DNA from: Phymatolithon calcareum
Taxonomy: Eukaryota; Rhodophyta; Florideophyceae; Hapalidiales
Assembly: GCA_977006965.1 (NCBI GenBank)
Contig: OZ345374.1
Location: 682,001 to 746,000, forward strand
Direction of reading: 5' to 3'
Length of the DNA stretch: 64,000 nt
The notes under the pieces were generated by a model. The model was not told the origin of the DNA, made no database searches, and was given only the letters and a program-made list of their open reading frames with translations. Within the stretch, counting starts at the first letter, position 1. Each line of letters starts with the position of its first letter. Of the stretch, positions 1 to 10,434 are shown one piece after another. Position numbers and translations under genes: made by a program.

Positions 1-1642
1 TGAGAATATATCTGTCGGCAGGTCCGCCGACAACCAGCTCATATTCGATATTGGCTGATACTGTCGTTCTCCGGTTAGATTGTGAATGCGTGGAGCATCA
101 TGTTCCAAATGTCATCCCGCGCTCTTGGGCCTATTGGGTGGCAACATTCAGCAGCCCTTGTACTGCAAACGGTAATTTCGTCACGAGAAGCACGTCGTCG
201 GCAAAGAGAATCGAAGGAGCATTTGCCCAAGTGTTTGGCATTTCGCTCATTCGTTCGGCACAAAGCTACATACCACAATCTTGAGTTCGTTTGAGCCCTT
301 CACGACAGCGTGAGACAAGTATAGACTGTCAACCGACTTGAGGGGCTGATGTCCTTCCTGACACATTAAATTTCAGTTTCTTGAGTTACAACTTTTTTTT
401 AAAAAATAAAGTTATAACTCAGGAAACTGATACGAACTCCAGATTTAAATCTTGTGTACACATGTAGCTCCCCTAAGAATCTTAAACACGTTTCAAAAAG
501 TGCAGCGCTGCGAAGGAAAGACATCAGCGAGGGGGAATGGCATCAGCCAATGATGGGCCTCTACTTTTGCCCCAGAACGAATGATGTCAGCGAGCGGGAA
601 AGACAACAGCCCCTTTCCATACAGTGAGCTCTCACGCGCATAATTAGTGTCCCCCCATCCCTGGTGACAAGTCTTATATGTATCGTAAGCCGGGATAGCG
701 AATGTGTGAAAAGTACTCGGGCCTGGTACTGGTACGTTTTACATACATTTTTTGTCCCGGCTTATGGTATACATCGCCTTAATGTGCCCGCATAAATAGA
801 CATAATATTGGTCCGTTCCTTGTTGGTGAGACAAGAACGCAGTGCTCAACTGTGGACAATGGAATAAGCATTATCTCATCTTCACCTCATTTCAGGCGGT
901 CTGAACCCGCTTGCTGTTCTGGGCTGACCTGATCGGAGGGAGACAAGCCCTTGGTCTCAGCAAGGTGATATATCTTACCTACTCATGCCGGCACTTTGCG
1001 TGATTACCGCAGGAAATCAGCAGACCATAGATGCTTGTCTCTGGATGCGCAAGGAGCAGAGCGCACGGCTCTAGTGCAAGAAGGTGTGCTGATTTTCGAA
1101 GAAACAGCGTTGTCATTCGAGGTAATTGGGAGGTCGATTGCCCTGTCGTCCTTCGTCACCATAATCCAGAGATCTGTACTTCTTGCCGCTGATGTGTGAA
1201 TAAGACAAATTGACGGTAATCTATGATGGCCAAGTGGAAGGGAGTGGTCATCGACAAGGCCAATCTCTACCGCGCACGACGATCCGGAACCAATGCTTCA
1301 CACAGCACAGAATATTCCCATCCTTTGACTCAGAAGATTCCGAGTGTTTGGAATCCATGAGTCTATCCTAACTTTGGATATTTGCGCCGAATCGAATTGT
1401 CCCTTGTTCAAGTTAACATCTATAGAAGTGAGTCCCTGGAGGATGCGGTAAACTGCGAATATGTTGCGTTTTGACAGATATTTGCACTCGTAACATTGCT
1501 AAATATTTGCAACCAAATATACATTTTACTGTAAAAATTGAAGACATGACATTTTAAAAATCTAAAGCGATTTTGGCCTTTGTGATTACCTGCCATTTTG
1601 CCCAGTTAGAGAAGTACTGCCGGGCAATCGCAGTGAGAAGGG
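1..1642. other. Intergenic, no gene recognised
   Basis: All open frames here are short and overlap one another in several frames. No recognisable protein or RNA was found. The only structure noted is the foldback at 372-431. An exon of a spliced gene running in from outside the window cannot be excluded. Confidence 0.5.
372..431. repeat. AT-rich foldback
   Basis: Two 24-base arms (372-395 and 408-431) are reverse complements with about three mismatches, around a T/A-rich 12-base loop. The outer arm contains TCAGTTTC and its complement GAAACTGA. It may be a remnant of a small inverted-repeat element; no flanking duplication was seen. Confidence 0.6.
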
Positions 1643-1656
1643 ATCACATAAACGAT

Positions 1657-1774
1657 CAAAGGGTTTTTACAAGAAGACCAAACATGAAACATGGCTGGCA
1701 GAAGCTAATCAGCGCTTAAGGGAGCCTTGCCCGTATACTCGTAAGACTGTGGGGCTTGTCAAAAAATACATTAA
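1657..1774 (+). mobile_element. R1 retroposon copy a, 5'-truncated (118 bp)
   Basis: The insert is flanked by a perfect 14-base direct repeat, ATCACATAAACGAT, at 1643-1656 and 1775-1788, which is a target-site duplication. Its 3' part (GGAGCCTTGCCC, then GACTGTGGGGCTT) matches the 3' ends of copies at 18780-19236 and about 45985-46135. It ends in an A-rich tail. Severe 5' truncation with a conserved 3' end is typical of target-primed reverse transcription. Confidence 0.8.
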
Positions 1775-1879
1775 ATCACATAAACGATAACACATATCAA
1801 AGTGTACTTATTCATTACAATACAGCGACGATCAAAGACACAAATCTACACAATAGCTCTACAGTGTTCAAACAGGTCC

Positions 1880-3418
1880 TTAAGCTGCAGCAGGCCTATC
1901 AGTTGCCGGTGCCGGAGGAGCACTACTGGAAGGACTAGCACCTGATGCAGTCGCCGGAGGCACATTGCTCTCGAGGACGGACAGGAGACTTGCGGCAACA
2001 ATGTCATCGTACAACCCGTACTGCCCCTGTGTGCCCAACCCGTAATGCTCGCGGAAGCTATTGACAGCTCGAGCAGTATTAGGACCGTACATGCCAACTC
2101 CTCGCCGGTACATATCGGGGGTCATGAATTCAAGGTCGGTAAGAATTTTCTGGAGCATCATCACCTCGTTGCCATGAGATCCGAACACCAAAGTCGGATG
2201 GGGCACCTTTCGATCGCTATTATCGGTTTGCCACGGAAACTCAATTGAGCGGAACTCCAAACCGGTCTTGTCCACATTCGGGTCGGCCATGCAGGACTCA
2301 CATAAGTCGAAGTTCGGGCGCGTGGTGCACCAGTGGCGTGTACCAATGATAGGGTCGCGATTGCAACCATCGCAAACCACACCCTTGTGAACATCGAAAC
2401 GAGAGCTAGTGGGCATTCCACGATTCCCGTCAGAGCTCCAACCGGCGGGGTTGAAGCTCGCACCGATTCCGGCCACCTTTCGAATCAAGGTCAGAGCGCC
2501 GTCATCTGCAAGTGCCTGACGTACGAAAGCGGCCACACTGCTGGCATTTTCATTCCCGACATGTGGGGTGATAGCTGCGGTCAAGGTTGGGACGAATGAA
2601 TCGACAGCATCTTGCGGTACTGGTCCCGTGCGTCCAATACCAGCCGAAAGGAAAGTTTGTACTGAAGGCATTGCGGCCGGCACCGCTGCCATGAGTGCGG
2701 GGGCACCAGAACTCTGCATCAGTTGGCCCATCAACGTTCTCAACGCATTTAAGGTTTCTGGGCTGACGTCGCTGAAGGTAGAGCGCATGTTAGCGGGGTC
2801 GAAACCGGTCATGAAGCGAGAAAAATCGTTTTCCGTGAAGTCAAAGAACTGATTTCCAAATGGTCCCCGTCCATGTCGTCGACCATGGTGCCCGTGGGGA
2901 CCATGATGCCTGCCGCGATGCCAGTGGCCTCTGCCACGGCCCCACATACGGCCGCCCCTGCGGCCGCGGCCGAATCCACCCCCAAACGGGATGAACATGT
3001 TCTCGAACACACCGGCTAACTGATCCATAAACTCCTCCGGTGTACCGTCCATGTTGACATCGACGTCCACATCATCCCCCCTGGGCGACGGCTCAGGAGC
3101 AGCCTCTGAACCAGTGGCCGGGGCAGTGCGTGGTTCGGCCGTCTGTGGAGGAGCAGTTCGTGTTGGGGCAGGACGGGCGAAGGGTGAGCGCAGTACTTCA
3201 AGACGAAGGAGAGTGTCCGTGACGCTAGCGATGGCGTCGGCGAGCTCGGAGTCGGATGCGAGGGTGACGAGGTCACCCTCGTCGTCCTTGTACTTGATGA
3301 TGAAGTCAGAGAATGAGTACATAGAAGAGAGCTGAGCCACGAGGTCTGCGAACTTGGGCTCCGAGGGCAACTCGAAGCGACGAATATCTCCGTCAAAGTT
3401 CGACTTGACGCGAGGCAT
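1880..3418 (-). CDS. PB1-ZZ-peptidoglycan-binding-like protein (NBR1/p62-like), 512 aa
   Basis: This is one of four paralogues in the window. Residues 1-75 form a PB1 domain, with a basic N-terminal strand (VKSNFDGDIRRF) and an acidic OPCA-type stretch (YKDDEGD then SDSEL), so it should polymerise front-to-back. Residues about 165-200 are Gly/Arg/His-rich. Residues about 225-335 form a helical segment shared only with the paralogue at 55475. A ZZ zinc finger lies at about 340-385 (CDGCN, HWC, CESC). A PG_binding_1-like fold lies at about 410-480 (YGPNTARAV), followed by an Ala/Ser/Pro-rich tail. PB1 plus ZZ is the N-terminal plan of the autophagy receptors p62 and NBR1, but no FW or UBA domain is visible. 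The ATG at 3418 matches the start of all paralogues. An autophagy or selective-cargo role is inference. Confidence 0.9.
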   Translation of the reverse strand: MPRVKSNFDGDIRRFELPSEPKFADLVAQLSSMYSFSDFIIKYKDDEGDLVTLASDSELADAIASVTDTLLRLEVLRSPFARPAPTRTAPPQTAEPRTAPATGSEAAPEPSPRGDDVDVDVNMDGTPEEFMDQLAGVFENMFIPFGGGFGRGRRGGRMWGRGRGHWHRGRHHGPHGHHGRRHGRGPFGNQFFDFTENDFSRFMTGFDPANMRSTFSDVSPETLNALRTLMGQLMQSSGAPALMAAVPAAMPSVQTFLSAGIGRTGPVPQDAVDSFVPTLTAAITPHVGNENASSVAAFVRQALADDGALTLIRKVAGIGASFNPAGWSSDGNRGMPTSSRFDVHKGVVCDGCNRDPIIGTRHWCTTRPNFDLCESCMADPNVDKTGLEFRSIEFPWQTDNSDRKVPHPTLVFGSHGNEVMMLQKILTDLEFMTPDMYRRGVGMYGPNTARAVNSFREHYGLGTQGQYGLYDDIVAASLLSVLESNVPPATASGASPSSSAPPAPATDRPAAA

Positions 3419-3522
3419 GATGGTTTTTGAGAGTTGTTCGTATATGGAAATCAGTGACGTGATGAAGACGTTGGAGGTGAAGTGGTTTGGAACTATACTG
3501 GAGGGTACAGAGGTCGGGGATG

Positions 3523-3530
3523 GCTTTTAA
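3523..3530 (-). promoter_or_regulatory. TATA-like box of the 1880-3418 gene
   Basis: The minus strand reads TTAAAAGC about 105 bases upstream of the start codon. The three paralogues have a TATA-like element at nearly the same distance (about 95-100 bases), which supports a functional role. Confidence 0.45.
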
Positions 3531-3885
3531 CCAGAGATTTCTGTCGTATTGTGGAATTTGGAGTCTTCTAGATCTTGGAGCAAGGCAGTGTTCCAGATTT
3601 CAGAGACAGCGAGGTGGCCCGTGGAAGGGCAGATTTGAGACTTGTATCTGATAATTTTGGATGTGCTGATTGGGCCAGGTGCATGCCAGATTCTTAGGAT
3701 GAGGTACAGATGTGCAGATATGCATAGGTGCTATGATAAACGTAGCAGTTGTTTGGAAACAAGTCCAGAGTGTTTACAGATTGCTCTGCAAATGCCCAAT
3801 CACCAAGCGCCACATGTGCTGCCAACTTTGCCATTCACCTCAGACCATAACCAATGATATTCAGGTCTGTGTCCTGGATTCTGGC

Positions 3886-4233
3886 TAGGGATGGCTCTCA
3901 CGAAACATTGGCCCGGAGAGCCGTACTTGCCCTCTATCAGTGGCCCTCTAGAGGGGAGGGGCCCTCTTGGACCCTCATTACAGACCTGATTTCGGGCCCC
4001 GAAAAGCCCGAAACTGGGGAGCATTGTTTCATCAGACATCAGTATCATACGTCAGAAGCACTGGCAGGTTGATTTCTGTCCATATTCTAATATCATAAGC
4101 ACTTCGTTGTCGTAAGAATATCATAAGCCCGAAAGGGGCCCTCTACTTGGCGCGAGGGAGAGGGCAAAATCCCCTCTTTGAGGTAAAAAAGGGCCCATTT
4201 CGGGGAGGGGCCCTTTCGGGAGGGCCATCCCTA
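3886..4233. mobile_element. hAT-type MITE, 348 bp, with 8-bp target-site duplication
   Basis: The element starts TAGGGATGGCTCT and ends with the reverse complement of TAGGGATGGCCCT, giving terminal inverted repeats with one mismatch in 13. It is flanked by a perfect 8-base duplication, ATTCTGGC (3878-3885 and 4234-4241). An 8-base duplication and a TAGGG-type terminus are hallmarks of the hAT superfamily. The interior is rich in GGGGCCC and CGAAA self-complementary blocks and encodes no transposase, so it is non-autonomous. Confidence 0.85.
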
Positions 4234-6066
4234 ATTCTGGCCATGTGTCTACGTAGACGAACCTTTATTTTAGAAAATACACAGTATTGTCCATTTGCGA
4301 CATCAGAAGGTATGATAAGGTTTGATGGACAAGACTCTAATTCCGGCGCACAGCAGGTCCAAGGTCTTTACTTTTGACACAAGGCTCAACTTCAAGTCTA
4401 CCCGAGAGCGTACGGTCAGCATCGTCGTTAGAAAATCTTCTCTGAAGTCTAGCCTCTGCGTTCAATAGCCATTGGAGAGAGTAAGTGTGCCCTTGTAGTG
4501 AAGCTTTCAAACATGATTGAGGAATTGGCCGATCGCCATTTCATTCACCAAGGCAACGAAAACGGTTACGTCAATGTGCTGAGGATCTCCGTACCGGATG
4601 CTGATAGGATTCCATTTAGCAACAAATACGATACAACATTCCGATATCCGGAGTCAATGCATTCTGTTTCGCAGTGCATCCCATACCCGACTGTTGTTGT
4701 CGGACGAAACGAATAAAAGAGTTCATCATGATCATAAGAGGGCCAGCCAACACCAGGAGCAACTTTGGGGGTGATATTGTCATGTACATTTTGGGCAATG
4801 AAGGGCTATTATTTACAAGCCCGTGGAGACATCGGTCCCGTAAAGTGTTCAATTCTCATATATGAGAATTGTACACTTTCTGAACGTACAATCCTAGATA
4901 TACTTCAGTGCTGCCAGCAGGCTATTTTTCGCTACTTTATCAATAGTGTTGAAAATCGACAGTGCTTGGATGTATTCGCGGAGGCTATCGCAAGCTTTTT
5001 GTACTGAATGTGAAGGAGAGAAAGAAACTGAGGGAGTCTGTTAACTATAAAGGAATGGCAAAAGAAGGAGGAATAGAAGTAAGAGCGTAAGAGAGATCTC
5101 TCCTGGAAGAACGGTACGAAGCAGAAAGAGAGACGCCAGAAAAATCCACTCCTCGTGCTCGAAAAAGATACGCGGGGCACTCCAGTTAAAAGAAGCTATT
5201 ATAGAAATCTATGCACACAATGGTTCTCGGATGTACCCGGAATCCAAGCCTACTGGAAGAAGAGCTGGGACGTCTTGAAAGATGCTGCACGATCACGATG
5301 AGCAAATCATGTTGAAGCCAGACTGGGTGGTGGAGAAAAAAGGAAAGTCGCTAGGGCGACAAACATACACGTTTATCGCCCTACAGTAGCTACTTTCCTT
5401 TCCTCATAAGACAGTCACCAACCAAATCTGCAGATATGTAGTCAACCCCCTGTAGAATAACCAGCAATTTTTTGATTTTTAAAAATGCTTCGTGGTACTT
5501 ACATTGCTTCTACTACTACTACTAGTAGTGCAGTAGACTGAACATAAACATAGCGAAGTCCCGCTTTCTGTTTGTTTTCGACTGCTCTTGGCCGTAGGCA
5601 CACGATTTGCACATGAACCATAGCGTTGGTTCCCGTTAAAATCTACTCTGAGGTGCAAACTATTGCGAATCGAACATTGGTCTCATGAAGTAGATGGATA
5701 GTAAGAAAACGCCTTTCCACCCGTCGGATCGAAAGGTGATTATTATCCTAACACTTTTTGATTGGTTAAGTTAGTGCGAACATTCCATTGGATGCGCGTA
5801 ACGTCACGAAGCTTTGAATTTACAAATGTGTCTGTCAATGAAGTACAGGTATACTTCGAAATATCTGTCAAGTGATCCATGTCGTAATAATGTGATCGAT
5901 ATTTGGTCCGTTTCTCCTACCCTACCACGAAACGCCTGGGGCGCAACCGCCCTGCGAACTGCAAATGCCCCTTTTCTCAAGCGCATCTTTCGTTGTGCAG
6001 TCGCCCAAACCCGTTTTCCCACCTCGTACATCATTCCCGACGTTCATTTGTAGCGTAACCTGCACG
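4234..6066. other. Intergenic with palindrome and microsatellite
   Basis: No gene is recognised. It holds a 38-base palindrome (4842-4879) and a short (TAC)n tract at about 5509-5525. A purine-rich stretch at 5010-5170 looks like decayed coding or repeat sequence. An imperfect inverted repeat sits at about 5340-5400. Confidence 0.5.
4842..4879. repeat. 38-bp near-perfect palindrome
   Basis: Two 19-base arms meet without a spacer (centre TCATA/TATGA) and have a single mismatched pair. It is one of several such structures in the window. Confidence 0.8.
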
Positions 6067-6669
6067 ATGCCATCTTACTCCGCCGCCGCGGGTCGCAACC
6101 AAGCACCTATTCTCGCGGTGCTTCAACGTGTCCTTCCAGCTACCGGCCGCTTTCTAGAAATTGCGAGCGGAACTGGGCAGCACGTGGTCGCCTTTGCCGC
6201 AGCCATGCCTGGCTGGCAGTTCTACCCAACCGACCCGGACACAAAATCACGCAAAAGCATTAATTCCTGGATCGCTGACGTCAAAGTTGACAACGTGCAA
6301 GCACCCTGTCATCTCGATGCGTCAACCTGGCCCTGGCCTGTAACTGAGGCCGACGCCATATTTGCGTGCAACATGGTTCACATTAGCCCGTGGGATGCAA
6401 CCTTGGGACTTCTGCGGGGAGCCGCAAGGACACTCACGAATGGCGGAACGCTCGTCTTATACGGCCCGTACTATATTGATGGGAAAACAGCGGAAAGTAA
6501 TGTGAGATTCAGCCAGAGTTTGCAAAAGTCAAATCCGGCATGGGGGGTTCGCGAACTCAGAAATGTACAGTCTGTCGCAGAAGAGCATGGTCTTTCGTTT
6601 GCTGAGATTGTACCGATGCCAGCAAATAATCACTGCGTTGTGTTCCGCAAGTCCGACAACTCATCGTAG
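6067..6669 (+). CDS. METTL26-like (DUF938) SAM-dependent methyltransferase, 200 aa
   Basis: This matches the METTL26/DUF938 family over its whole length. The N-terminus has the family pattern AAAGRNQAPIL. Residues about 29-39 are the SAM-binding motif I (FLEIASGTGQH). The mid-protein NMVHISPW corresponds to the family's NMAHVSP. Next come a YGPYYIDGK loop and the C-terminal signature PANNHCVVFRK. The substrate of the family is not firmly known. I chose the ATG at 6067 because it places the conserved N-terminus at the usual distance; the open frame extends upstream with no homology. The helicase gene follows 220 bases downstream on the same strand. Confidence 0.93.
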   Translation: MPSYSAAAGRNQAPILAVLQRVLPATGRFLEIASGTGQHVVAFAAAMPGWQFYPTDPDTKSRKSINSWIADVKVDNVQAPCHLDASTWPWPVTEADAIFACNMVHISPWDATLGLLRGAARTLTNGGTLVLYGPYYIDGKTAESNVRFSQSLQKSNPAWGVRELRNVQSVAEEHGLSFAEIVPMPANNHCVVFRKSDNSS

Positions 6670-6889
6670 TGTTCCTTCCGAAATTTATGTAAACGTGATG
6701 CTCCTAAGATTTTGCATCACACTTGCATTACAGTAATCGCTCCTCACATGCAATGAAAGAGATGATCACAAGATCTCTCGTTCGTGGGATGCACAAGAGA
6801 CACTAGTTTTTCCTACTTCACCTCCTTCAGGCATGCCGTAGAGCGTTTTCTTTACCTGAAAGAAGTTCGACTTTTCGGCTTCTCTCGCC

Positions 6890-9178
6890 ATGTCGGCTTT
6901 TGCTGCGGCGCAACATGTGATGGACTTTCCTCGGCGACGAGCATCAGGTGGAAAATGCGTCAGTAAACCCACTCGAATTGTATGTCGCGCCGGCAAGGGG
7001 ACCATTAAGAACGACAAGGCGCGAAAGGGACGAGGGCGAGCAGCAAAGCGGACAGCACTGTACGATGCCATGGCAGAATATGCAAATTTCTTTCGTCCGC
7101 TTCTTGATGCGGAGCTTGCAGCAGAACAGGCCGCTATCCTTGCCGCACGCGACTCGTCAAGACCGCGCTCCGCCCAAGTCGAATCTGGAACCGCTCTTTT
7201 TCAAATGCGCGTGATGAAAGGGGAACGAATATTTTCAAATGCAGTTTTTCAACTGCGCTTTGACGATGGAAGACGTATCCCGGAATCCAATCGCTTCAAT
7301 TCTGGGGATTTGCTGACAATTCGTGCACAAGACACCGCCTTGACACTCGACGAAAATGAAAACGGCGACTTGGAAGTCACCGTCATCTTCAGAAAAACAC
7401 ATCGACTCGATATCGCAGTCCCTGTCGCAAGTCAAGCATTTTATACCCTCCGAATGTTCGCCGATACTGCCGAAACTGTCAATGCCTTTCAGGGCGCAAG
7501 TGCAATTTCACACGAACGCGCAGTCACGGCATTAGAAGTCGTCACTACACCTTCATCAACAACTAACTCACTGGTGAAGCTCATTACAAAATCGCTAGCT
7601 GCCCGTATCGTGGCACCCAGCGAATCAGTCACGCCGGAAAATGGCACTTGTCATTCCAGCCGATCGTCAGCATCAGCGGGATTTGTTCCCGGTTTGATGA
7701 ATGCGGTTTCCAAAAAGGGCACTCTCACGGAATGGGAAGAGCTCGCCGGAGAGACGGTCCGCTCCCACTACGGGAAATCCTGGACCCCGGCGGTCTCCCT
7801 CAACGCAAGCCAGATTCGTGCCGTACGCGCTGCCCTCTCGCGCTCCATATCGCTCATCCATGGACCACCTGGCACAGGGAAGACACTCGTCCTTGCACAC
7901 CTCGTCTTTGCCGCACTCGCCGAGGGGCGTGGTCCAGTGCTTGTGACAGCTGCGAGCAACGTTGCCGCGGACGAACTTCTGTCGAAGTTGGTGCATTTAG
8001 GAACGAAAAGTACGAATATCGTGCGAGTGGGGGCAGTCGCCGCCGTAAACCCGGACCTCTGGCCACACACGCTCGATGCGCAGTTGGAAAGAGATAGTAC
8101 ATTGCGTGCGGCAAGAGAGCGTCTAATGAAATCTGCACGCCCTGATTCCGCTTTGCAAAAGGCGGAAATTGAGGCTTCGCGTCGCATCATAGGGAATGGT
8201 GACGTTGTCGTCGCGACTTGTATCGGATCCGGTCGCGAGTTGCTCAAGGATGCAAGGTTTCCTTTTCTTGTTATCGACGAAGCCACGCAGGCAACAGAGC
8301 CAGATGTTCTTGTTCCTCTTGCCATCGGCGGTGGAGAGGCGACACGGCAGCTTGTACTTGCCGGTGACCATCATCAGCTGCCCCCGACGGTGCTCAGTAC
8401 GCGTTCAGGGAATGGGGAGGATGATGGGCTGCGTCGAAGCTTATTTATGCGATTATGGCAAGCTAATGTTGCGTCAGTACTTCTGGATATGCAGTACAGA
8501 ATGCACCCGGCCATTGCGATGTTTCCCTCTGAGCATTTTTATGCGGGGAAGGTACGAAACGCGGTCTCGGAAACTGAGCGGAGGCTTCCGGACGGACTCG
8601 AAGGAACGGTTTTTGACACGGCAGGGTCTCGCGTAATCTTCGTGGATGTTGCGCACGGGGAAGAGACTCGTGGTTCAGTGCAGGATGTGGATGGGCCAAA
8701 ACAGGGCTTTTCATACTCGAATCGCATAGAGGCCGATGTTGTAGTGAACGTGCTGCGACTTTTGACGGGGGAAGGACGGAAGGAAGGTATTGCGATTGAT
8801 CAGTTCTTCGGAATTCAGAACGTTGGCGTCATCTCTCCATATGCAGGACAGGCACGCTTGCTTAGACAACTCACCGGTAACAGAAAAGATTTAAGAAGTA
8901 TTGAAATAGCAACTGTTGATGGATTTCAGGGAGGCGAAAAGGAGGCTATTGTCGTGAGCGCTGTTAGATGCAACAATAACGGAGAAGTCGGGTTCTTGGC
9001 CGATTGGCGGCGTCTCAACGTTGCCATCACTCGCGCTAGAACGCTTCTTGTGGTGATTGGGTCTGCACGCACGCTCCGCAATGACCCAAACTGGAATGCA
9101 TGGTCACGATGGGTGCGGCGATCGAAATGCAGAATTGACGTAGGCGCAATTGAAGAGGCAATTGAACAGAGCAATTAA
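6890..9178 (+). CDS. SF1B helicase, UPF1/IGHMBP2 (SMUBP-2)-like, 762 aa
   Basis: All superfamily 1 motifs are present in order: GPPGTGKT (about 324-331, Walker A), DEATQATEP (about 463, Walker B), GDHHQLPPT, QYRMHP (about 534), VDGFQGGEK (about 677) and RRLNVAITRAR (about 706). The region before motif I (about 90-200) resembles the beta-barrel insertion of IGHMBP2-type enzymes. The family unwinds RNA or DNA 5' to 3' using ATP. The first 60 residues are rich in Arg/Lys/Ala and poor in acids, as in an organelle-targeting peptide, but this could also be a nucleic-acid-binding tail. No R3H or C-terminal zinc finger is visible, so it is shorter than animal IGHMBP2. The gene converges on uL15m with 83 bases between stop codons. 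Confidence 0.93.
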   Translation: MSAFAAAQHVMDFPRRRASGGKCVSKPTRIVCRAGKGTIKNDKARKGRGRAAKRTALYDAMAEYANFFRPLLDAELAAEQAAILAARDSSRPRSAQVESGTALFQMRVMKGERIFSNAVFQLRFDDGRRIPESNRFNSGDLLTIRAQDTALTLDENENGDLEVTVIFRKTHRLDIAVPVASQAFYTLRMFADTAETVNAFQGASAISHERAVTALEVVTTPSSTTNSLVKLITKSLAARIVAPSESVTPENGTCHSSRSSASAGFVPGLMNAVSKKGTLTEWEELAGETVRSHYGKSWTPAVSLNASQIRAVRAALSRSISLIHGPPGTGKTLVLAHLVFAALAEGRGPVLVTAASNVAADELLSKLVHLGTKSTNIVRVGAVAAVNPDLWPHTLDAQLERDSTLRAARERLMKSARPDSALQKAEIEASRRIIGNGDVVVATCIGSGRELLKDARFPFLVIDEATQATEPDVLVPLAIGGGEATRQLVLAGDHHQLPPTVLSTRSGNGEDDGLRRSLFMRLWQANVASVLLDMQYRMHPAIAMFPSEHFYAGKVRNAVSETERRLPDGLEGTVFDTAGSRVIFVDVAHGEETRGSVQDVDGPKQGFSYSNRIEADVVVNVLRLLTGEGRKEGIAIDQFFGIQNVGVISPYAGQARLLRQLTGNRKDLRSIEIATVDGFQGGEKEAIVVSAVRCNNNGEVGFLADWRRLNVAITRARTLLVVIGSARTLRNDPNWNAWSRWVRRSKCRIDVGAIEEAIEQSN

Positions 9179-9261
9179 TTGAATTAAACAATTTTGGGTT
9201 CCTCATCGCAACAGGATGTTTTTACCACGAGCATCAATCTCCCAAACTCGACATTTTCTTC

Positions 9262-10053
9262 CTAAATGACGTCCTTCCTCTTCCGCGGATGAATGATGCG
9301 CTGCCATGCCTTTGCAATTTCGTTCACATCCTCCGTACTGCGCAACGTTCTCACAGGCAAATTATCATCTCTGCGTTCGGGGTATCGATGAGCGAGCTTT
9401 GGCGGCGGGCTTGCCCACTTTGGTATCGGAAGGTTCTGCGTAGTCCACTTCTCAGGCTTGATAAGCGCGCGCAATCCCAATCTCGTGTACCACGCCAGCG
9501 TGACCTGACCGCCAGCCGCAATTACCTGGTTAGCCGCCTCCGGAACGGCTTCCGTAACCTGAACATGAACCGGTGCCTTGAAATTTCCGCCTGGAACAAG
9601 CAGAATGCCATGTTTCACGCGGCGCACAACACCACTCCGCACGAGCTCGTACATTGTGATGGGAGCGTCCGCCGAGATGCGCCCGATGTCGATCATGCGC
9701 TGGATGAGCCCGACCGACACCGTCTGCAGTGGCCGCGCAAACGGGTCATGATGGTTGATCTTCGGTAATCGCTTTTGCAATGGAGTTTGACCACCCTCGA
9801 AGCCTAGTCGCACCGACCCGCGCGCGCGCTGTCCCTTCTGTCCCCTGCCTGATGTCTTTCCGCAACCAGATCCGCGCCCTCGTCCCAGCCGTACCTCAGG
9901 CTTGCGCGCCCCTGGATTGTCGCGAATGTTGTTCAGACGCAACGGCTGAGGCGTTGTCCGGTTTGGGCATGGATACTCCACTGAGGTTTGCAGGCCGCGC
10001 GAAAAATTTCGACACAGAGCGCGAAGGGAACGAAGCGTTGAGGCGTAGGTCAT
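9262..10053 (-). CDS. Mitochondrial large-subunit ribosomal protein uL15m, 263 aa
   Basis: The L15 signature is clear: LNNIRDNPGARK, then the glycine/basic block GRGRGSGCGKTSGRGQKG, then GFEGGQTPLQKRLPK. After the core there is an extra C-terminal domain with long basic and proline-rich stretches, as in mitochondrial L15 (MRPL15; yeast MRPL10). The start at 10053 gives an N-terminus rich in Ser/Thr/Arg/Leu without acids, a good mitochondrial presequence. An upstream in-frame extension to 10185 exists but adds only non-conserved residues. Plastid L15 is less likely because of the long C-terminal extension. Confidence 0.92.
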   Translation of the reverse strand: MTYASTLRSLRALCRNFSRGLQTSVEYPCPNRTTPQPLRLNNIRDNPGARKPEVRLGRGRGSGCGKTSGRGQKGQRARGSVRLGFEGGQTPLQKRLPKINHHDPFARPLQTVSVGLIQRMIDIGRISADAPITMYELVRSGVVRRVKHGILLVPGGNFKAPVHVQVTEAVPEAANQVIAAGGQVTLAWYTRLGLRALIKPEKWTTQNLPIPKWASPPPKLAHRYPERRDDNLPVRTLRSTEDVNEIAKAWQRIIHPRKRKDVI

Positions 10054-10207
10054 TGCAGGATCGGCCTCTCTGTCGGTGAACGGCAGAGGACCGACGATGG
10101 GAATGCTCGTAAAGACCGCGCGCCCGCGCTCACGGAGGGGCTTGGGAAATGATTCTTTCCGCGCGGCGCGTTGACCGGCTGACAAAGGTATGATAAAAAT
10201 TGATGGA

Positions 10208-10263
10208 TGATGTTGCCGAAACTGGAATTGGCGTATACGCCAATTCCAGTTTCGGCAACATCA
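10208..10263. repeat. Perfect 56-bp palindrome
   Basis: Every base from 10208 to 10235 pairs with 10236 to 10263, with no loop bases. It lies about 155 bases upstream of the uL15m start codon. It could extrude as a cruciform, or fold into a hairpin if transcribed. Confidence 0.95.
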
Positions 10264-10393
10264 CTGATGAGCGCCTGCTAAGTGAGACAGACGAGCAACT
10301 TGCCCGTAGACCATTGCTGAGACGACGACGAAAAGAGCAATTAAAAGTCACTTTCAGACATTTGAAACCACTTGTCTCGACCTTTCAGGAAGA

Positions 10394-10434
10394 ACCAGGC
10401 CAAGTATCCAAGAATCATGGGTACTTGGCCTGGT
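10394..10434. repeat. 16-bp-arm hairpin
   Basis: Arms 10394-10409 and 10419-10434 are reverse complements with one mismatch (ACCAGGCCAAGT and ACTTGGCCTGGT cores) around a 9-base loop. No T-run follows, so there is no reason to call it a terminator. Confidence 0.7.

Noticed and set aside
1880-3418. YDDI near the C-terminus as an ATG8-interacting motif in the PB1-ZZ-PGBD proteins
   Set aside because: The motif is present in all four copies, but it coincides with the last helix of the PGBD-like fold, where the residues are probably structural.
7768-8325. 185-codon minus-strand frame inside the helicase gene
   Set aside because: Shadow of the helicase frame; the sense strand carries all helicase motifs.
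9262-10185. Longer uL15m start at 10185
   Set aside because: The 44 extra residues are not conserved, and the ATG at 10053 begins a good mitochondrial presequence.
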